From: CAZIWW01 sp964543275
GTDB lineage: Bacteria; Patescibacteriota; Minisyncoccia; Moranbacterales; UBA11712
Direction: 5' to 3'
Assembly: GCA_964543275.1 (NCBI GenBank)
Contig: CAZIWW010000010.1
Coordinates: 1-22,824, forward strand
Length of the DNA stretch: 22,824 nucleotides
Position numbers and translations under genes: made by a program. The notes below the pieces were generated by a model that was not told where the DNA came from, did not search any database, and worked only from the letters and a program-made list of their open reading frames with translations. Each line of letters opens with the position of its first letter. Within the stretch, counting starts at the first letter, position 1. Of this stretch, positions 14,743 to 21,828 are shown piece after piece.

Positions 14743-15309
14743 GCCACTTAGCAGTTTATCTATTTTATCGCTTCTTGACAATTCTCTCCAATCCGGAAGC
14801 TCCTCAACGCTTTTAAGCCCCAGGCTTTTCAAGAAATCAAAAGAGACGCTGTAGAGATAGCCTCGCTCTTTTTTACTTTCTTTTCTCTCAACCAAACCTT
14901 TTAATAAAAGGCTTCTTAAAATGTAACTGCAGTTAACTCCTCGGATAGTCTCAATCTGCACTCTGGAAACAGGTCCGCGATAAGCTATTACTGACAGCAC
15001 TTCCAGCGCGGCTTGAGACGGGTCGGCAGAAAATTCGCTCTTTACTAGTTGGCTTGTGAAAGAGACATTGCTGGGAGAACTCGCCAATTGAATAAAGTTC
15101 TTCTCTTTAATGACTATCAAACCTCGTTTTCCTTCTTCGTAGTCTTTACAAAGATCTTCGACGGCAGTTTCAACTTTATTTTCGGAGACTCCGCATATTT
15201 TAGCCAGCTTTGATATTTTAACCGGCTCTCCAGAAACAAAAAGAAGACTTTCGAGAACAGATTTTAATTTATTGGTATCCATTTTAGCAGTTTTGTTAAG
15301 ATTAAGCAT
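14713..15309 (-). CDS. scpB: Segregation and condensation protein B
   Basis: ScpB is a winged-helix partner of ScpA in the SMC condensin that compacts and separates chromosomes. The 198-residue protein shows the family start LKSVLESLLFVSGEPVKISKLA, the middle ALEVLSVIAYRGPVSRVQIETIRGVN and the RSLLLKGLVERK segment. The frame starts at ATG 15309, but the ATG at 15282 (MDTNKLK) better matches family N-termini; both lack a clear ribosome binding site. It is 12 bp after scpA, the classic scpA-scpB pair. The last eight or so residues (NEQRSISNE) are encoded by the heptad array and are probably not part of the fold. No SMC gene is in the window. Confidence 0.94.
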   Translation of the reverse strand: MLNLNKTAKMDTNKLKSVLESLLFVSGEPVKISKLAKICGVSENKVETAVEDLCKDYEEGKRGLIVIKEKNFIQLASSPSNVSFTSQLVKSEFSADPSQAALEVLSVIAYRGPVSRVQIETIRGVNCSYILRSLLLKGLVERKESKKERGYLYSVSFDFLKSLGLKSVEELPDWRELSRSDKIDKLLSGNEQRSISNE

Positions 15310-15321
15310 TGGCTTATCAAA

Positions 15322-16020
15322 CTAAATTTTCACTATCTTTATTTCTTCAAACAAATCACTTTGCTCCACGGAGATAATTTTTTGCTTCACCAACTCAAGC
15401 ATAGCCAAGAAGGAAATAATTATCTCTGTTTTATCAGCTTTAAGATCGCTAATCTGCGAGAAGCTTATTTCAATTCTATTTTTCAAGCTTCTTTGAAATT
15501 CGTCAATTTTATTTTCCAATGTAACTATTTCCTTAACCGACTCCTCCGACAATTTTTCCGGCAGAACAATTTCGTCTAGTATTTTGGTGAAATGTTTCTT
15601 TAGATCGTAAACATTAACGCCGCTCGGCGGCGAGAAGGCCGCTGAAACTCCCAGAAGATAATTTCTGGAAAAAGAAACACTTCCCTGCTTAAATAATTTC
15701 CTTAAGCTCCGGGCCGCTTGCTTGAATTTTCCATATTCTTTAAGTTGATTCTCAAGATCCTCTACTTCCTTTTCCTCCTCGGCGGTGATCTCCAAATTGG
15801 GTAAAATCGATTGGGATTTAATGAGAACAATTTTAGAAGCAATATTAATAAAATCGGCTAAGTTTTCAAGGCTTATGTTTTGACTGCTTCTGACATATTC
15901 CAGGTAGTCGTCTGCCACCCTAGCCAGACTTACTCGAGTGATATCCAGCTTTTGATTCTCAATCAATTTCAGAAGCAGACCAAGGGGACCTTCAAATTTT
16001 TCCAATTTTACGTTAAACAC
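15322..16020 (-). CDS. scpA: Segregation and condensation protein A
   Basis: ScpA is the kleisin that bridges the SMC heads. The 232-residue protein starts at GTG 16020 with FNVKLEKFEGPLGLLLKLI, the conserved N-terminal helix; most ScpA proteins have GPLDLLL, so Asp is replaced by Gly. KLDITRVSLARVADDYLEYV and the LADFINIASKIVLIKSQSIL helix follow, then a charged linker, and a C-terminal winged helix ending in IISFLAMLELVKQKII. Length is normal. It is co-oriented with scpB and almost certainly co-transcribed. A heptad-arm palindrome begins 4 bp before its start codon, leaving no ribosome binding site. Confidence 0.93.
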   Translation of the reverse strand: MFNVKLEKFEGPLGLLLKLIENQKLDITRVSLARVADDYLEYVRSSQNISLENLADFINIASKIVLIKSQSILPNLEITAEEEKEVEDLENQLKEYGKFKQAARSLRKLFKQGSVSFSRNYLLGVSAAFSPPSGVNVYDLKKHFTKILDEIVLPEKLSEESVKEIVTLENKIDEFQRSLKNRIEISFSQISDLKADKTEIIISFLAMLELVKQKIISVEQSDLFEEIKIVKI

Positions 16021-16023
16021 GCG

Positions 16024-16120
16024 TGAATTAGGAATAAGGAATTATGAATTATGTATACATACGCAAAGACAATTTGTCTGTTATTTATTCTGATTCCTGA
16101 TTCATAATTCCTAATTCGTC
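16024..16120. repeat. Heptad-arm palindrome, GAATTA/TAATTCC type
   Basis: The left arm (16025-16052) is four units: GAATTAG, GAATAAG, GAATTAT, GAATTAT. The right arm (about 16091-16118) is TGATTCC, TGATTCA, TAATTCC, TAATTCG. GGAATTATGAA (16038-16048) and GAATTAGGA (16025-16033) have exact inverted matches at 16101-16111 and 16109-16117. The centre holds ATGTATACAT and a small hairpin (16067-16079). It fills the scpA-ybaK gap. Confidence 0.75.
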
Positions 16121-16127
16121 TTATCCT

Positions 16128-16664
16128 TTATCCCATCTTTTTGTTACCGCTAAAATTCCCTTTCACTGGTTTTTCATTCTTGAGATATTGTCCCGTCGGC
16201 ACTCTTATTGAATATTCATATTCTCCAGAGCCAACGATTAAACTTTTTTGTCTAGCGAGCGCGCCGTCAATAAAAATATCACACTTGGTTAGCTCCTGAA
16301 ATGGCGGTGTAGCGCCTACTTTCCCCGGAATATTCTTTTTCATCCAGGCTTCTTTAGCTAACTCAACTTTTTTAACCAGTTTAATTTTGAGGTTACCTTT
16401 TTGCCGTTTTTTCCTCAACGCATTAATAGTTTTGAGAAGTTTTTTCTTGTCCAGTATTTTATTTGCTGAAACCAACGCTAAAATGCAATTGTTATCCGCT
16501 TTTATGACTAAGGTTTTAGCAATCTCGCCCGCTTTTATTTTCTTCTGGCGTTTTTGTGTCGTCTGAGCCGTATCCCAGGCTGTGTAGGTAGTTTTATGCT
16601 CAATGATCTCGTATTTGTATTTGGCTCTTTTGAGATGATTTAGGATTTTTTTGGAAATGGGCAT
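16128..16664 (-). CDS. YbaK/ProX-type aminoacyl-tRNA editing protein
   Basis: The 178-residue protein belongs to the YbaK/prolyl-tRNA-synthetase editing-domain superfamily, whose members remove wrong amino acids from tRNA (for example Cys- or Ala-tRNA(Pro)). Recognised features are the N-terminal YEIIEHKTTYTAWDTAQ strand-helix, AGEIAKTLVIKAD with the conserved Lys region (about residues 46-58), ALVSANKILD, and PGKVGATPPF followed by the CDIFIDGALA strand. This glycine/proline loop is typical of the fold. It is an independent protein, not fused to ProRS. The substrate cannot be fixed from sequence. It lies between the MFS gene and scpA with repeat-filled gaps on both sides, so operon membership is uncertain. 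Confidence 0.82.
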   Translation of the reverse strand: MPISKKILNHLKRAKYKYEIIEHKTTYTAWDTAQTTQKRQKKIKAGEIAKTLVIKADNNCILALVSANKILDKKKLLKTINALRKKRQKGNLKIKLVKKVELAKEAWMKKNIPGKVGATPPFQELTKCDIFIDGALARQKSLIVGSGEYEYSIRVPTGQYLKNEKPVKGNFSGNKKMG

Positions 16665-16670
16665 GGGTTT

Positions 16671-16793
16671 CTTAAGTTAAAAGTTAAAAGTGCAAAGTTC
16701 AAAATTACAGTTTGTAGCTTAAAGTTTTAAAAATCGCATAACTTTTAACTTTAAACTGCGACTTTTTCACTTTGAACTTTGAACTTTGAACTG
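16671..16793. repeat. Heptad-arm palindrome, AGTTAAA/AGTTCAA type
   Basis: The left arm (16674-16707) has period 7: AAGTTAA, AAGTTAA, AAGTGCA, AAGTTCA, AAATTAC. The right arm ends in three TTTGAAC units (16771-16791). AGTTAAAAGTT (16675-16685) is inverted at 16740-16750, and CAAAGTTCAAA (16693-16703) at 16771-16781. CAGTTT (16708) and AAACTG (16753) close the centre. The right arm overlaps the 3' end of the MFS gene. Confidence 0.8.
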
Positions 16794-17990
16794 GATACCT
16801 GGTAGTTTTCTGCTGCTGGCCATCCTCAACGACACCGGCACACCGGTCAGCATTACTATTCCTATTATAGGAAAAATGAGCTTAATATGGAAGAAGTAAA
16901 CTATGGGCGCGGCTATTAAAAGACCCAGTATGTATCCTATCGGCCTGACGCTTCGAAAAAAGTCGATAACATTCACATCTCTTTGGTCGATTCTTTTATA
17001 AAAATAAGAGTCGCGGAGAATTTCAATCAAGCTGGCGCCTACGCGGGTGCCGAAGAGAACCGCCGCCCATAAATAAAAGTTGTTTGAGGAAATAAAAAAT
17101 ATACTTATTGTAAATACCGCCATTATAATCAGCGCGAAAGGAATCATATTTTTTTCTTCAAACTTTTTATCGGCCAAGACTCCCGCGGGATATTGCAAAA
17201 TGATGAACGGCACAAGCATAATGGTGAAGATTTTTCCAATTTCAGCCCACGAAAACCCTAGACCCAGAAGGTAGAGCGGTGTGTAGATAATCATAAGAGC
17301 GTAAAAGAAATCCAATAGAAAAGAGATGTAATAAATTTTCATTACATTTTTGCGTTTAATTACCATACGCATCATAGAAAAGAAACTTTCTTTTTCAATA
17401 AGGCAGTCTTTAAGCTTTCGCAGTTTTAGAAAAGCGATAATTTCAACCACGACCAGTATTGAGAACACTGCCAGAAAGGCTGATTGAAATCCGTAGTAGC
17501 ACACCAGAAATCCAGCCGCGGCGGGAGAAATTAAGCGCCCGGTATTCTCCGCTGTTAAATACAATCCTCTAATTCTGCCAGTGACAGCGTCTTTGGAATA
17601 GGCTTCTATTAAAATATCAAGGCTAACCCAGCTCAATGCGGCTAGAACAATATAGCTCACCAGCACCCATGCGCCAGCTTCGCTTACCGGCAGAAAAACT
17701 AACAATAATATTGCCAAGGCTTTAAGAAAAGTGTTTGCTAAAAAGGTATTAGCTTTTCCCAGAACACTAACAAGGTAATGCCAGTTAAAAATTAAAATTA
17801 AAGCCAGAACGTTGGCAATGATAAAGAAATAAGTTATGTTCTCGCTGCCGGTGGCGGTTTTGAAATAATCTGATTCTAAATACAAAACAAAAGACGCCGA
17901 AACGCCTAGTAAAAAAGAAAGAAAGATAAGAATCTTAAGAAGAGAATGATTTATTCTTTCGTGGTGTTTTAAGGTTTTTGTTTTGGGCAT
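16767..17990 (-). CDS. MFS transporter
   Basis: The 407-residue protein is very hydrophobic, with about 12 predicted membrane helices and a charged central loop (about residues 190-215), the 6+6 layout of the major facilitator superfamily. A short loop motif after the fourth or fifth helix (DAVTGRIRGLYLTAENTGR) resembles the helix 4-5 region, and GVLADKKFEEKNMIP in the second half looks like the MFS A motif between helices 8 and 9. The substrate is unknown. The last residues (QFKVQSSK) and TGA stop are encoded by the heptad repeat, so the original C-terminus may have been replaced. It is 40 bp downstream of aspS, across a strong hairpin. Confidence 0.82.
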   Translation of the reverse strand: MPKTKTLKHHERINHSLLKILIFLSFLLGVSASFVLYLESDYFKTATGSENITYFFIIANVLALILIFNWHYLVSVLGKANTFLANTFLKALAILLLVFLPVSEAGAWVLVSYIVLAALSWVSLDILIEAYSKDAVTGRIRGLYLTAENTGRLISPAAAGFLVCYYGFQSAFLAVFSILVVVEIIAFLKLRKLKDCLIEKESFFSMMRMVIKRKNVMKIYYISFLLDFFYALMIIYTPLYLLGLGFSWAEIGKIFTIMLVPFIILQYPAGVLADKKFEEKNMIPFALIIMAVFTISIFFISSNNFYLWAAVLFGTRVGASLIEILRDSYFYKRIDQRDVNVIDFFRSVRPIGYILGLLIAAPIVYFFHIKLIFPIIGIVMLTGVPVSLRMASSRKLPGIQFKVQSSK

Positions 17991-18002
17991 TGCGCAAATT
18001 CC

Positions 18003-18031
18003 AATATCCCAGAGCTCGGCTCTGGGATATT
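18003..18031. other. Perfect 13-bp hairpin between aspS and the MFS gene
   Basis: AATATCCCAGAGC (18003-18015) and GCTCTGGGATATT (18019-18031) form a perfect stem with a 3-nt loop. It touches the aspS stop codon and lies 12 bp before the MFS start. There is no T run on either side, so it looks more like an mRNA-stabilising or processing hairpin than a simple terminator. Confidence 0.65.
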
Positions 18032-19347
18032 TAAGGAGCTAGGCGATTTACGTCTCTAGGAAATAAAACTGCTTCTTTTATGCTCTTAAGTCCTAAGATT
18101 TTCTGAACAATCCTTTCCGCTCCCAAGCCCCAACCGCCATGAGGAGGCATTCCATACTTAAAAATTTCTAAGTAGTGCTCAAAATTATCCAGATTTAAAC
18201 CTTTCTTTTTTATATTCTCCGTCAGCTGATCATAATCGTGAATTCTTTGCCCGCCGGAAGCAATCTCCACACCGCGATAAAGCAAGTCAAAGCCAAAAGT
18301 TTCCTTGGGATTATCGGGATTTGGCATAATATACATCGGGCGGATGCTCCATGGATAGTGAGTTAGAAAAACAAAGTCGCTTCCTTTTTTCTGACGAGAC
18401 CATTCGCAAATTAATCTCTCTCCTTCCGGATCAATATCAGCGCTCTCCGTTTTTTTATTGAATTCTTTTTCTAATATTTCAAAAGCTTCTGATAGTTTAA
18501 GCCGGCAAAAATTGTCCGGGATCTTAAGCGCCGTTTTATGAAGATCAAGCTCTTCTTGGCAGTTTTTACATACTTTTCCCAGTATATATTTCATCGCTCC
18601 TTCCAGTTCATCTAAAATATCTTCCCAGCTGTCAATAAATCCCATTTCGGCATCGAGCCCAACAAACTCGTTTATATGACGACTGGTAAAATGCGGCTCG
18701 GCTCTAAATACGGACCCGATTTCAAAAACTCGCTCGAAGGCTCCGACAGCGGCTTGCTTAAAAAACTGCGGGCTTTGAGCCAGGTAAGCCTCGCGCTCGA
18801 AATACTTTATCTTAAAGAGATTAGCTCCCCCCTCCGTGGCGCCGGACAAAATTTTAGGAGTCTTGATTTCCAAAAATCCCCGAGAGCGCATATAATCAGC
18901 GTAGCTTTTAAGAATTTCGGCGTAGACCTTAAAAATAGCTCCGACTTTTTCATTCCTTATAGTTACATTGCGGTGATCCAAAAGAGTTTCAAGATTTAAA
19001 TCCATATTATATGACGAAACATCGACCGGAAGTTCCCGAGCTCTAGATAAAATCTCAAGTTTTTTAACTTCCAGTTCAATTTTTCCCGTCGCCAACTCTG
19101 CATTGATTAGATTCTCCGGCCTATTCTTGACTATTCCAGTAAAATCAACAACCCATTGTTGTCTTATTTCCTTAACTTCCCGATAATTTTTAGTTTTGGG
19201 CGTGATAACGCACTGCAATAGACCGCTTCTGTCCCTAAGGTCAATAAAAATAAGCTTTCCGTGATCGCGTCGGATATGAACCCAGCCGGAAACTCTGACC
19301 TCCTCCCCCGTTTTTTTAATTGTCTCCGCAATAAAAGCGCGCTTCAT
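18031..19347 (-). CDS. aspS: Aspartyl-tRNA synthetase, short archaeal-type
   Basis: This class II synthetase charges tRNA with aspartate. At 438 residues it lacks the roughly 150-residue GAD insertion of ordinary bacterial AspRS and so belongs to the archaeal/eukaryotic-like form. An OB-fold anticodon domain comes first (SGWVHIRRDHGKLIFIDLRD), then the catalytic core with GATEGGANLF, SPQFFKQ, motif 2 FRAEPHFTSRHINEF, and motif 3 GWGLGAERIVQKIL. His24 in GWVHIRR is at the position where nondiscriminating AspRS enzymes tend to have His and Asp-specific archaeal ones Trp. This suggests it also charges tRNA(Asn), with GatCAB finishing the job (inference). GatCAB and AsnRS are not in view. Confidence 0.93.
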   Translation of the reverse strand: MKRAFIAETIKKTGEEVRVSGWVHIRRDHGKLIFIDLRDRSGLLQCVITPKTKNYREVKEIRQQWVVDFTGIVKNRPENLINAELATGKIELEVKKLEILSRARELPVDVSSYNMDLNLETLLDHRNVTIRNEKVGAIFKVYAEILKSYADYMRSRGFLEIKTPKILSGATEGGANLFKIKYFEREAYLAQSPQFFKQAAVGAFERVFEIGSVFRAEPHFTSRHINEFVGLDAEMGFIDSWEDILDELEGAMKYILGKVCKNCQEELDLHKTALKIPDNFCRLKLSEAFEILEKEFNKKTESADIDPEGERLICEWSRQKKGSDFVFLTHYPWSIRPMYIMPNPDNPKETFGFDLLYRGVEIASGGQRIHDYDQLTENIKKKGLNLDNFEHYLEIFKYGMPPHGGWGLGAERIVQKILGLKSIKEAVLFPRDVNRLAP

Positions 19348-19366
19348 TTATTTATCGCGATGCTGT

Positions 19367-19390
19367 AGGGATTTGATTGATCAAATCCCT
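19367..19390. other. Perfect 11-bp hairpin upstream of aspS
   Basis: AGGGATTTGAT (19367-19377) and ATCAAATCCCT (19380-19390) pair perfectly with only 2 nt between, 20 bp upstream of the aspS ATG. A second imperfect hairpin (GCTTTCGCT/AGCGAAGC, about 19393-19416) adjoins it. No T run follows the first stem. They may end the response-regulator transcript or shape the aspS leader. Confidence 0.5.
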
Positions 19391-19444
19391 TAGCTTTCGC
19401 TTAATTTCAGCGAAGCGAATTTCTGTAAATTTCCATTTATATAT

Positions 19445-20263
19445 TTATATCAGTTCCCTAATTTTCTCTACTACTTCACCCGGCGTCACCTGGGTCTTTA
19501 TGTAATAGGCGTTGGCGCCAAGATCAAGCGCTTTCTTCACTTCGCTCTCAAGAGCAGAATTCGAAAGAATGATTATAGGAGTCTCCTTGGTTTTTTCACT
19601 GCTTCTCAATTCCTTGATAGCCTCATAACCGTCCAGAGCCGGCATCATCATATCTATTAAAACACAGCTAAACCCTCCTTTTTCAGCTTCTTTAATTCCC
19701 CATTTGCCGTTTTTAGCCGAGACAACTTCAAATCCCTCCTGCTTTAATTTGTCGCCGAACATTTCAATAAACACTTCCTCGTCTTCAATAATTAAGACTT
19801 TGTGTCCGTTGGGCTTTTTCTTTGAAATTACCTTTGGCTCATCGGATAATTTTCCGTCCGGCGATTTTTTCTTTTCAATTTCATCATCATCTACAGGATG
19901 TCTCAAAATCCTTTTAATCTCATCAACCAGCTCCGAAGGCGTGTAATCCGATTTAGTTATAAATCCCTCTGCCCCCAAACTTTTAGCTCTTTCCATATCC
20001 TCCCCGCTGCCTAGATTGCTAAAAGCGTAAACCCGAATATTCTTAGTGCTGTCGTCCTTGCCAAGATTCTCTAAAATTTCAAAGCCGTCCATATCTGGAA
20101 GGACAATATCAAGCAGAATTATCTCCGGCTGCCAAGCCGCCGCCTCGCTCTGGACATTTTTCCCATTAGTGACTACCTTCACATCGAAGCCGGCATCGGT
20201 CATCTTTTTTTGGTATATCTCGACTAGCATTTGATCGTCTTCAACTATCATAATTTTGCTCAT
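19445..20263 (-). CDS. Double-receiver response regulator without output domain
   Basis: The 272-residue protein is two CheY-like receiver domains in tandem. Domain 1 (1-120) has acidic residues Glu8-Asp10, phospho-acceptor Asp52 in LLDIVLPDMDG, Ser82 and Lys104. Domain 2 (about 154-272) has Glu160-Asp161, Asp204 in LIDMMMPALDG, Ser234 and Lys256. A charged linker (121-153) joins them. No DNA-binding or enzymatic output is present, so it would act through protein contacts or as a phosphate relay. The separate sensor kinase at the right edge is a likely partner. AAGGAGG lies 25 nt before ATG 20263, too far for normal initiation. The gene starts about 100 bp after the nucleotide-sugar dehydrogenase. 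Confidence 0.9.
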   Translation of the reverse strand: MSKIMIVEDDQMLVEIYQKKMTDAGFDVKVVTNGKNVQSEAAAWQPEIILLDIVLPDMDGFEILENLGKDDSTKNIRVYAFSNLGSGEDMERAKSLGAEGFITKSDYTPSELVDEIKRILRHPVDDDEIEKKKSPDGKLSDEPKVISKKKPNGHKVLIIEDEEVFIEMFGDKLKQEGFEVVSAKNGKWGIKEAEKGGFSCVLIDMMMPALDGYEAIKELRSSEKTKETPIIILSNSALESEVKKALDLGANAYYIKTQVTPGEVVEKIRELI

Positions 20264-20288
20264 AGTTTTGGTGTTAAACGTTATTTAG

Positions 20289-20294
20289 CCTCCT
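20289..20294 (-). promoter_or_regulatory. Displaced Shine-Dalgarno-like AGGAGG
   Basis: A strong AGGAGG (minus strand) sits 25 nt upstream of the response-regulator ATG, with no ATG, GTG or TTG at a normal distance. A possible GTTT/AAAC mini-hairpin between them would shorten the effective spacing to about 10 nt. A TATAAGAT box lies just upstream. Function is uncertain. Confidence 0.35.
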
Positions 20295-20367
20295 TTTTAA
20301 TCTTATAACGGATTATTAATAAAAACAATGCCGCGTGACGAAGATACCAAACACGAAACACTAAAAT

Positions 20368-21654
20368 CTATCTTCCTATTCCTTTGTAGATAATTCCAGC
20401 TCTTTTTATTTTTTCTCCATCCAAGCAATTTTTGCCGTCAATTACTACCTCCACCTTGCTTTTTTTCAATTCTTCGGCGCTCATTTTTCTAAATTCTCTA
20501 TGGTCAGCGCATAAAATAACCGCCTCGGACTTATTAAGAAGAGTTTTTAGATTTTTAACATTGGATTTTTCTAAAACATAAGGGTCAAAAGTTATAACTC
20601 TCCCGCCTTTCTTTTTAATAAGGTTGATTATTTTAAAAGCCGGGCTTTCGCGCGTGTCGTCAATATTGGCTTTATAAGCCAGCCCCAAAACTCCTATCTT
20701 CGCGTCTTTGATAGATTTTTTTACTTTATTAAGCCCTTTTTGGAGAAGATTAACTGTATAATTAGGCATCGAGTTGTTTATTTTCCTGGCAATCTTTAAA
20801 AGCTGATGGTTAAAATTGTTCAGCCTCGCCCTTTCAATGAGATAGTATGGATCGACCGGGATGCAGTGTCCGCCCACTCCGCATGAAGGATAGTGCGGCA
20901 TAAAAGAAAATTTTGTCGATGCGCCGCGGATGACATCCGTAATATCTATCCCCATCCGATCAAAAGATTTTGCCAATTCATTTACGAAAGCAATGTTAAT
21001 ATCCCGAAAAGAATTTTCCATAATCTTCACTGCCTCGGCTTCCCGCACTGACTTCATAGGGACAACTTCAGCGTTGATGATGCTCTTGTAGAAGTCAATG
21101 GCCATTCGCAATCCTTTCTTGTCAAAAGCCCCAACCACTCTTGGCAAATTTAAAATAGTCCACTTTTTGTTGCCCGGGTCAATTCTTTCCGGGCAGTGAG
21201 CGATAAGGACGTCCCGGCCAACTTCAAAACCGTGTTTTTTAAAAATAGGGGCTACTATTTCCTCGCAGACTCCGGGATTGACAGTCGACTCTATTATTAC
21301 TAGGGCTCCCTTCTTGAGGTTTTGACAAATAGTCTCACAAGCGCCAATAAGAGGCTTGAGATCGGGATAAAATTTCTCATCTACCGGCGTTGGCACGCAG
21401 ACGACAATTATATCAGCTTTTTTAATGAGCCTTGAATCGGCAGTTGCCTTTAGTTTAGTTTTATGGAATACTCTATCTAAAAAATCGTCCTTAATTGGAC
21501 TTTTGCCTTTATTTATCATAGCCACTTTTTTTCTGTCTATCTCATAGCCAAAAGCCTTGTATCCCTTGTCCGTGCATATTGCCAGAACCGGCAGGCCTAC
21601 ATAGCCCAGTCCGATCACGCAAACAGTTTTACTTTTAGTGATTTTTCTCTTCAT
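20368..21654 (-). CDS. UDP-sugar 6-dehydrogenase (WecC/WbpA-like)
   Basis: The 428-residue NAD-dependent enzyme oxidises C6 of a nucleotide sugar to a carboxylate in two steps, supplying uronic acids for surface polysaccharide. The Rossmann loop VCVIGLGYVGLP (11-22) binds NAD. VCVPTPVDE (85-93), IESTVNPG (121-128), CPERIDPG (154-161), KIMENSFRDINIAFVNE (210-226) with the conserved Lys210 and Asn214, and catalytic Cys264 in GVGGHCIPVDPYYL follow. The C-terminal binding domain includes GLAYKANIDDTRESPA. The CPERIDPG and HCIPVDPYYL wording fits UDP-N-acetylglucosamine/mannosamine dehydrogenases better than UDP-glucose ones, but the exact sugar is uncertain. It lies between the sensor kinase and response regulator genes. 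Confidence 0.9.
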   Translation of the reverse strand: MKRKITKSKTVCVIGLGYVGLPVLAICTDKGYKAFGYEIDRKKVAMINKGKSPIKDDFLDRVFHKTKLKATADSRLIKKADIIVVCVPTPVDEKFYPDLKPLIGACETICQNLKKGALVIIESTVNPGVCEEIVAPIFKKHGFEVGRDVLIAHCPERIDPGNKKWTILNLPRVVGAFDKKGLRMAIDFYKSIINAEVVPMKSVREAEAVKIMENSFRDINIAFVNELAKSFDRMGIDITDVIRGASTKFSFMPHYPSCGVGGHCIPVDPYYLIERARLNNFNHQLLKIARKINNSMPNYTVNLLQKGLNKVKKSIKDAKIGVLGLAYKANIDDTRESPAFKIINLIKKKGGRVITFDPYVLEKSNVKNLKTLLNKSEAVILCADHREFRKMSAEELKKSKVEVVIDGKNCLDGEKIKRAGIIYKGIGR

Positions 21655-21684
21655 AAAATAAAAATGAAGCTTAATCTAAGCTTC
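21655..21684 (-). terminator. Hairpin plus T-rich tract at the dehydrogenase start
   Basis: On the minus strand GAAGCTTA (21684-21677) pairs perfectly with TAAGCTTC (21673-21666) across a 3-nt loop, followed directly by ATTTTTATTTT and then the ATG. It may terminate transcription coming from the sensor kinase gene or attenuate the dehydrogenase. The stem is AT-rich. Confidence 0.45.
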
Positions 21685-21773
21685 TAGAATTCTACCTTAA
21701 ATGGAGCCGCGCCGCAAGGTTAGAGAACATGACGAGCTTGTAAACACATTAGCCATACTTAACTTAGTCAAGT

Positions 21774-21795
21774 TCTTTCGCAAATCTTTCGCAAA
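21774..21795. repeat. Perfect 11-bp tandem duplication
   Basis: TCTTTCGCAAA occurs twice head to tail. On the minus strand the two TTTGCGAAAGA copies lie two bases before a TTGACT box (21771-21766) in the gap upstream of the dehydrogenase. This is the layout of an operator beside a -35 element, though no good -10 box is seen at normal spacing. Confidence 0.6.
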
Positions 21796-21828
21796 TTCGT
21801 TTTACTCATTTGATTAGTGTTTAATCCG

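Noticed and set aside
18003..18031. Intrinsic terminator of aspS
   Set aside because: The stem is excellent but no T run follows in either direction, so I list it only as a hairpin.
21746..21771. Complete promoter TTGACT ... TAATGT upstream of the dehydrogenase
   Set aside because: The spacing is only 14 bp, too short for a normal sigma70 promoter; only the -35-like box beside the tandem repeat is mentioned.
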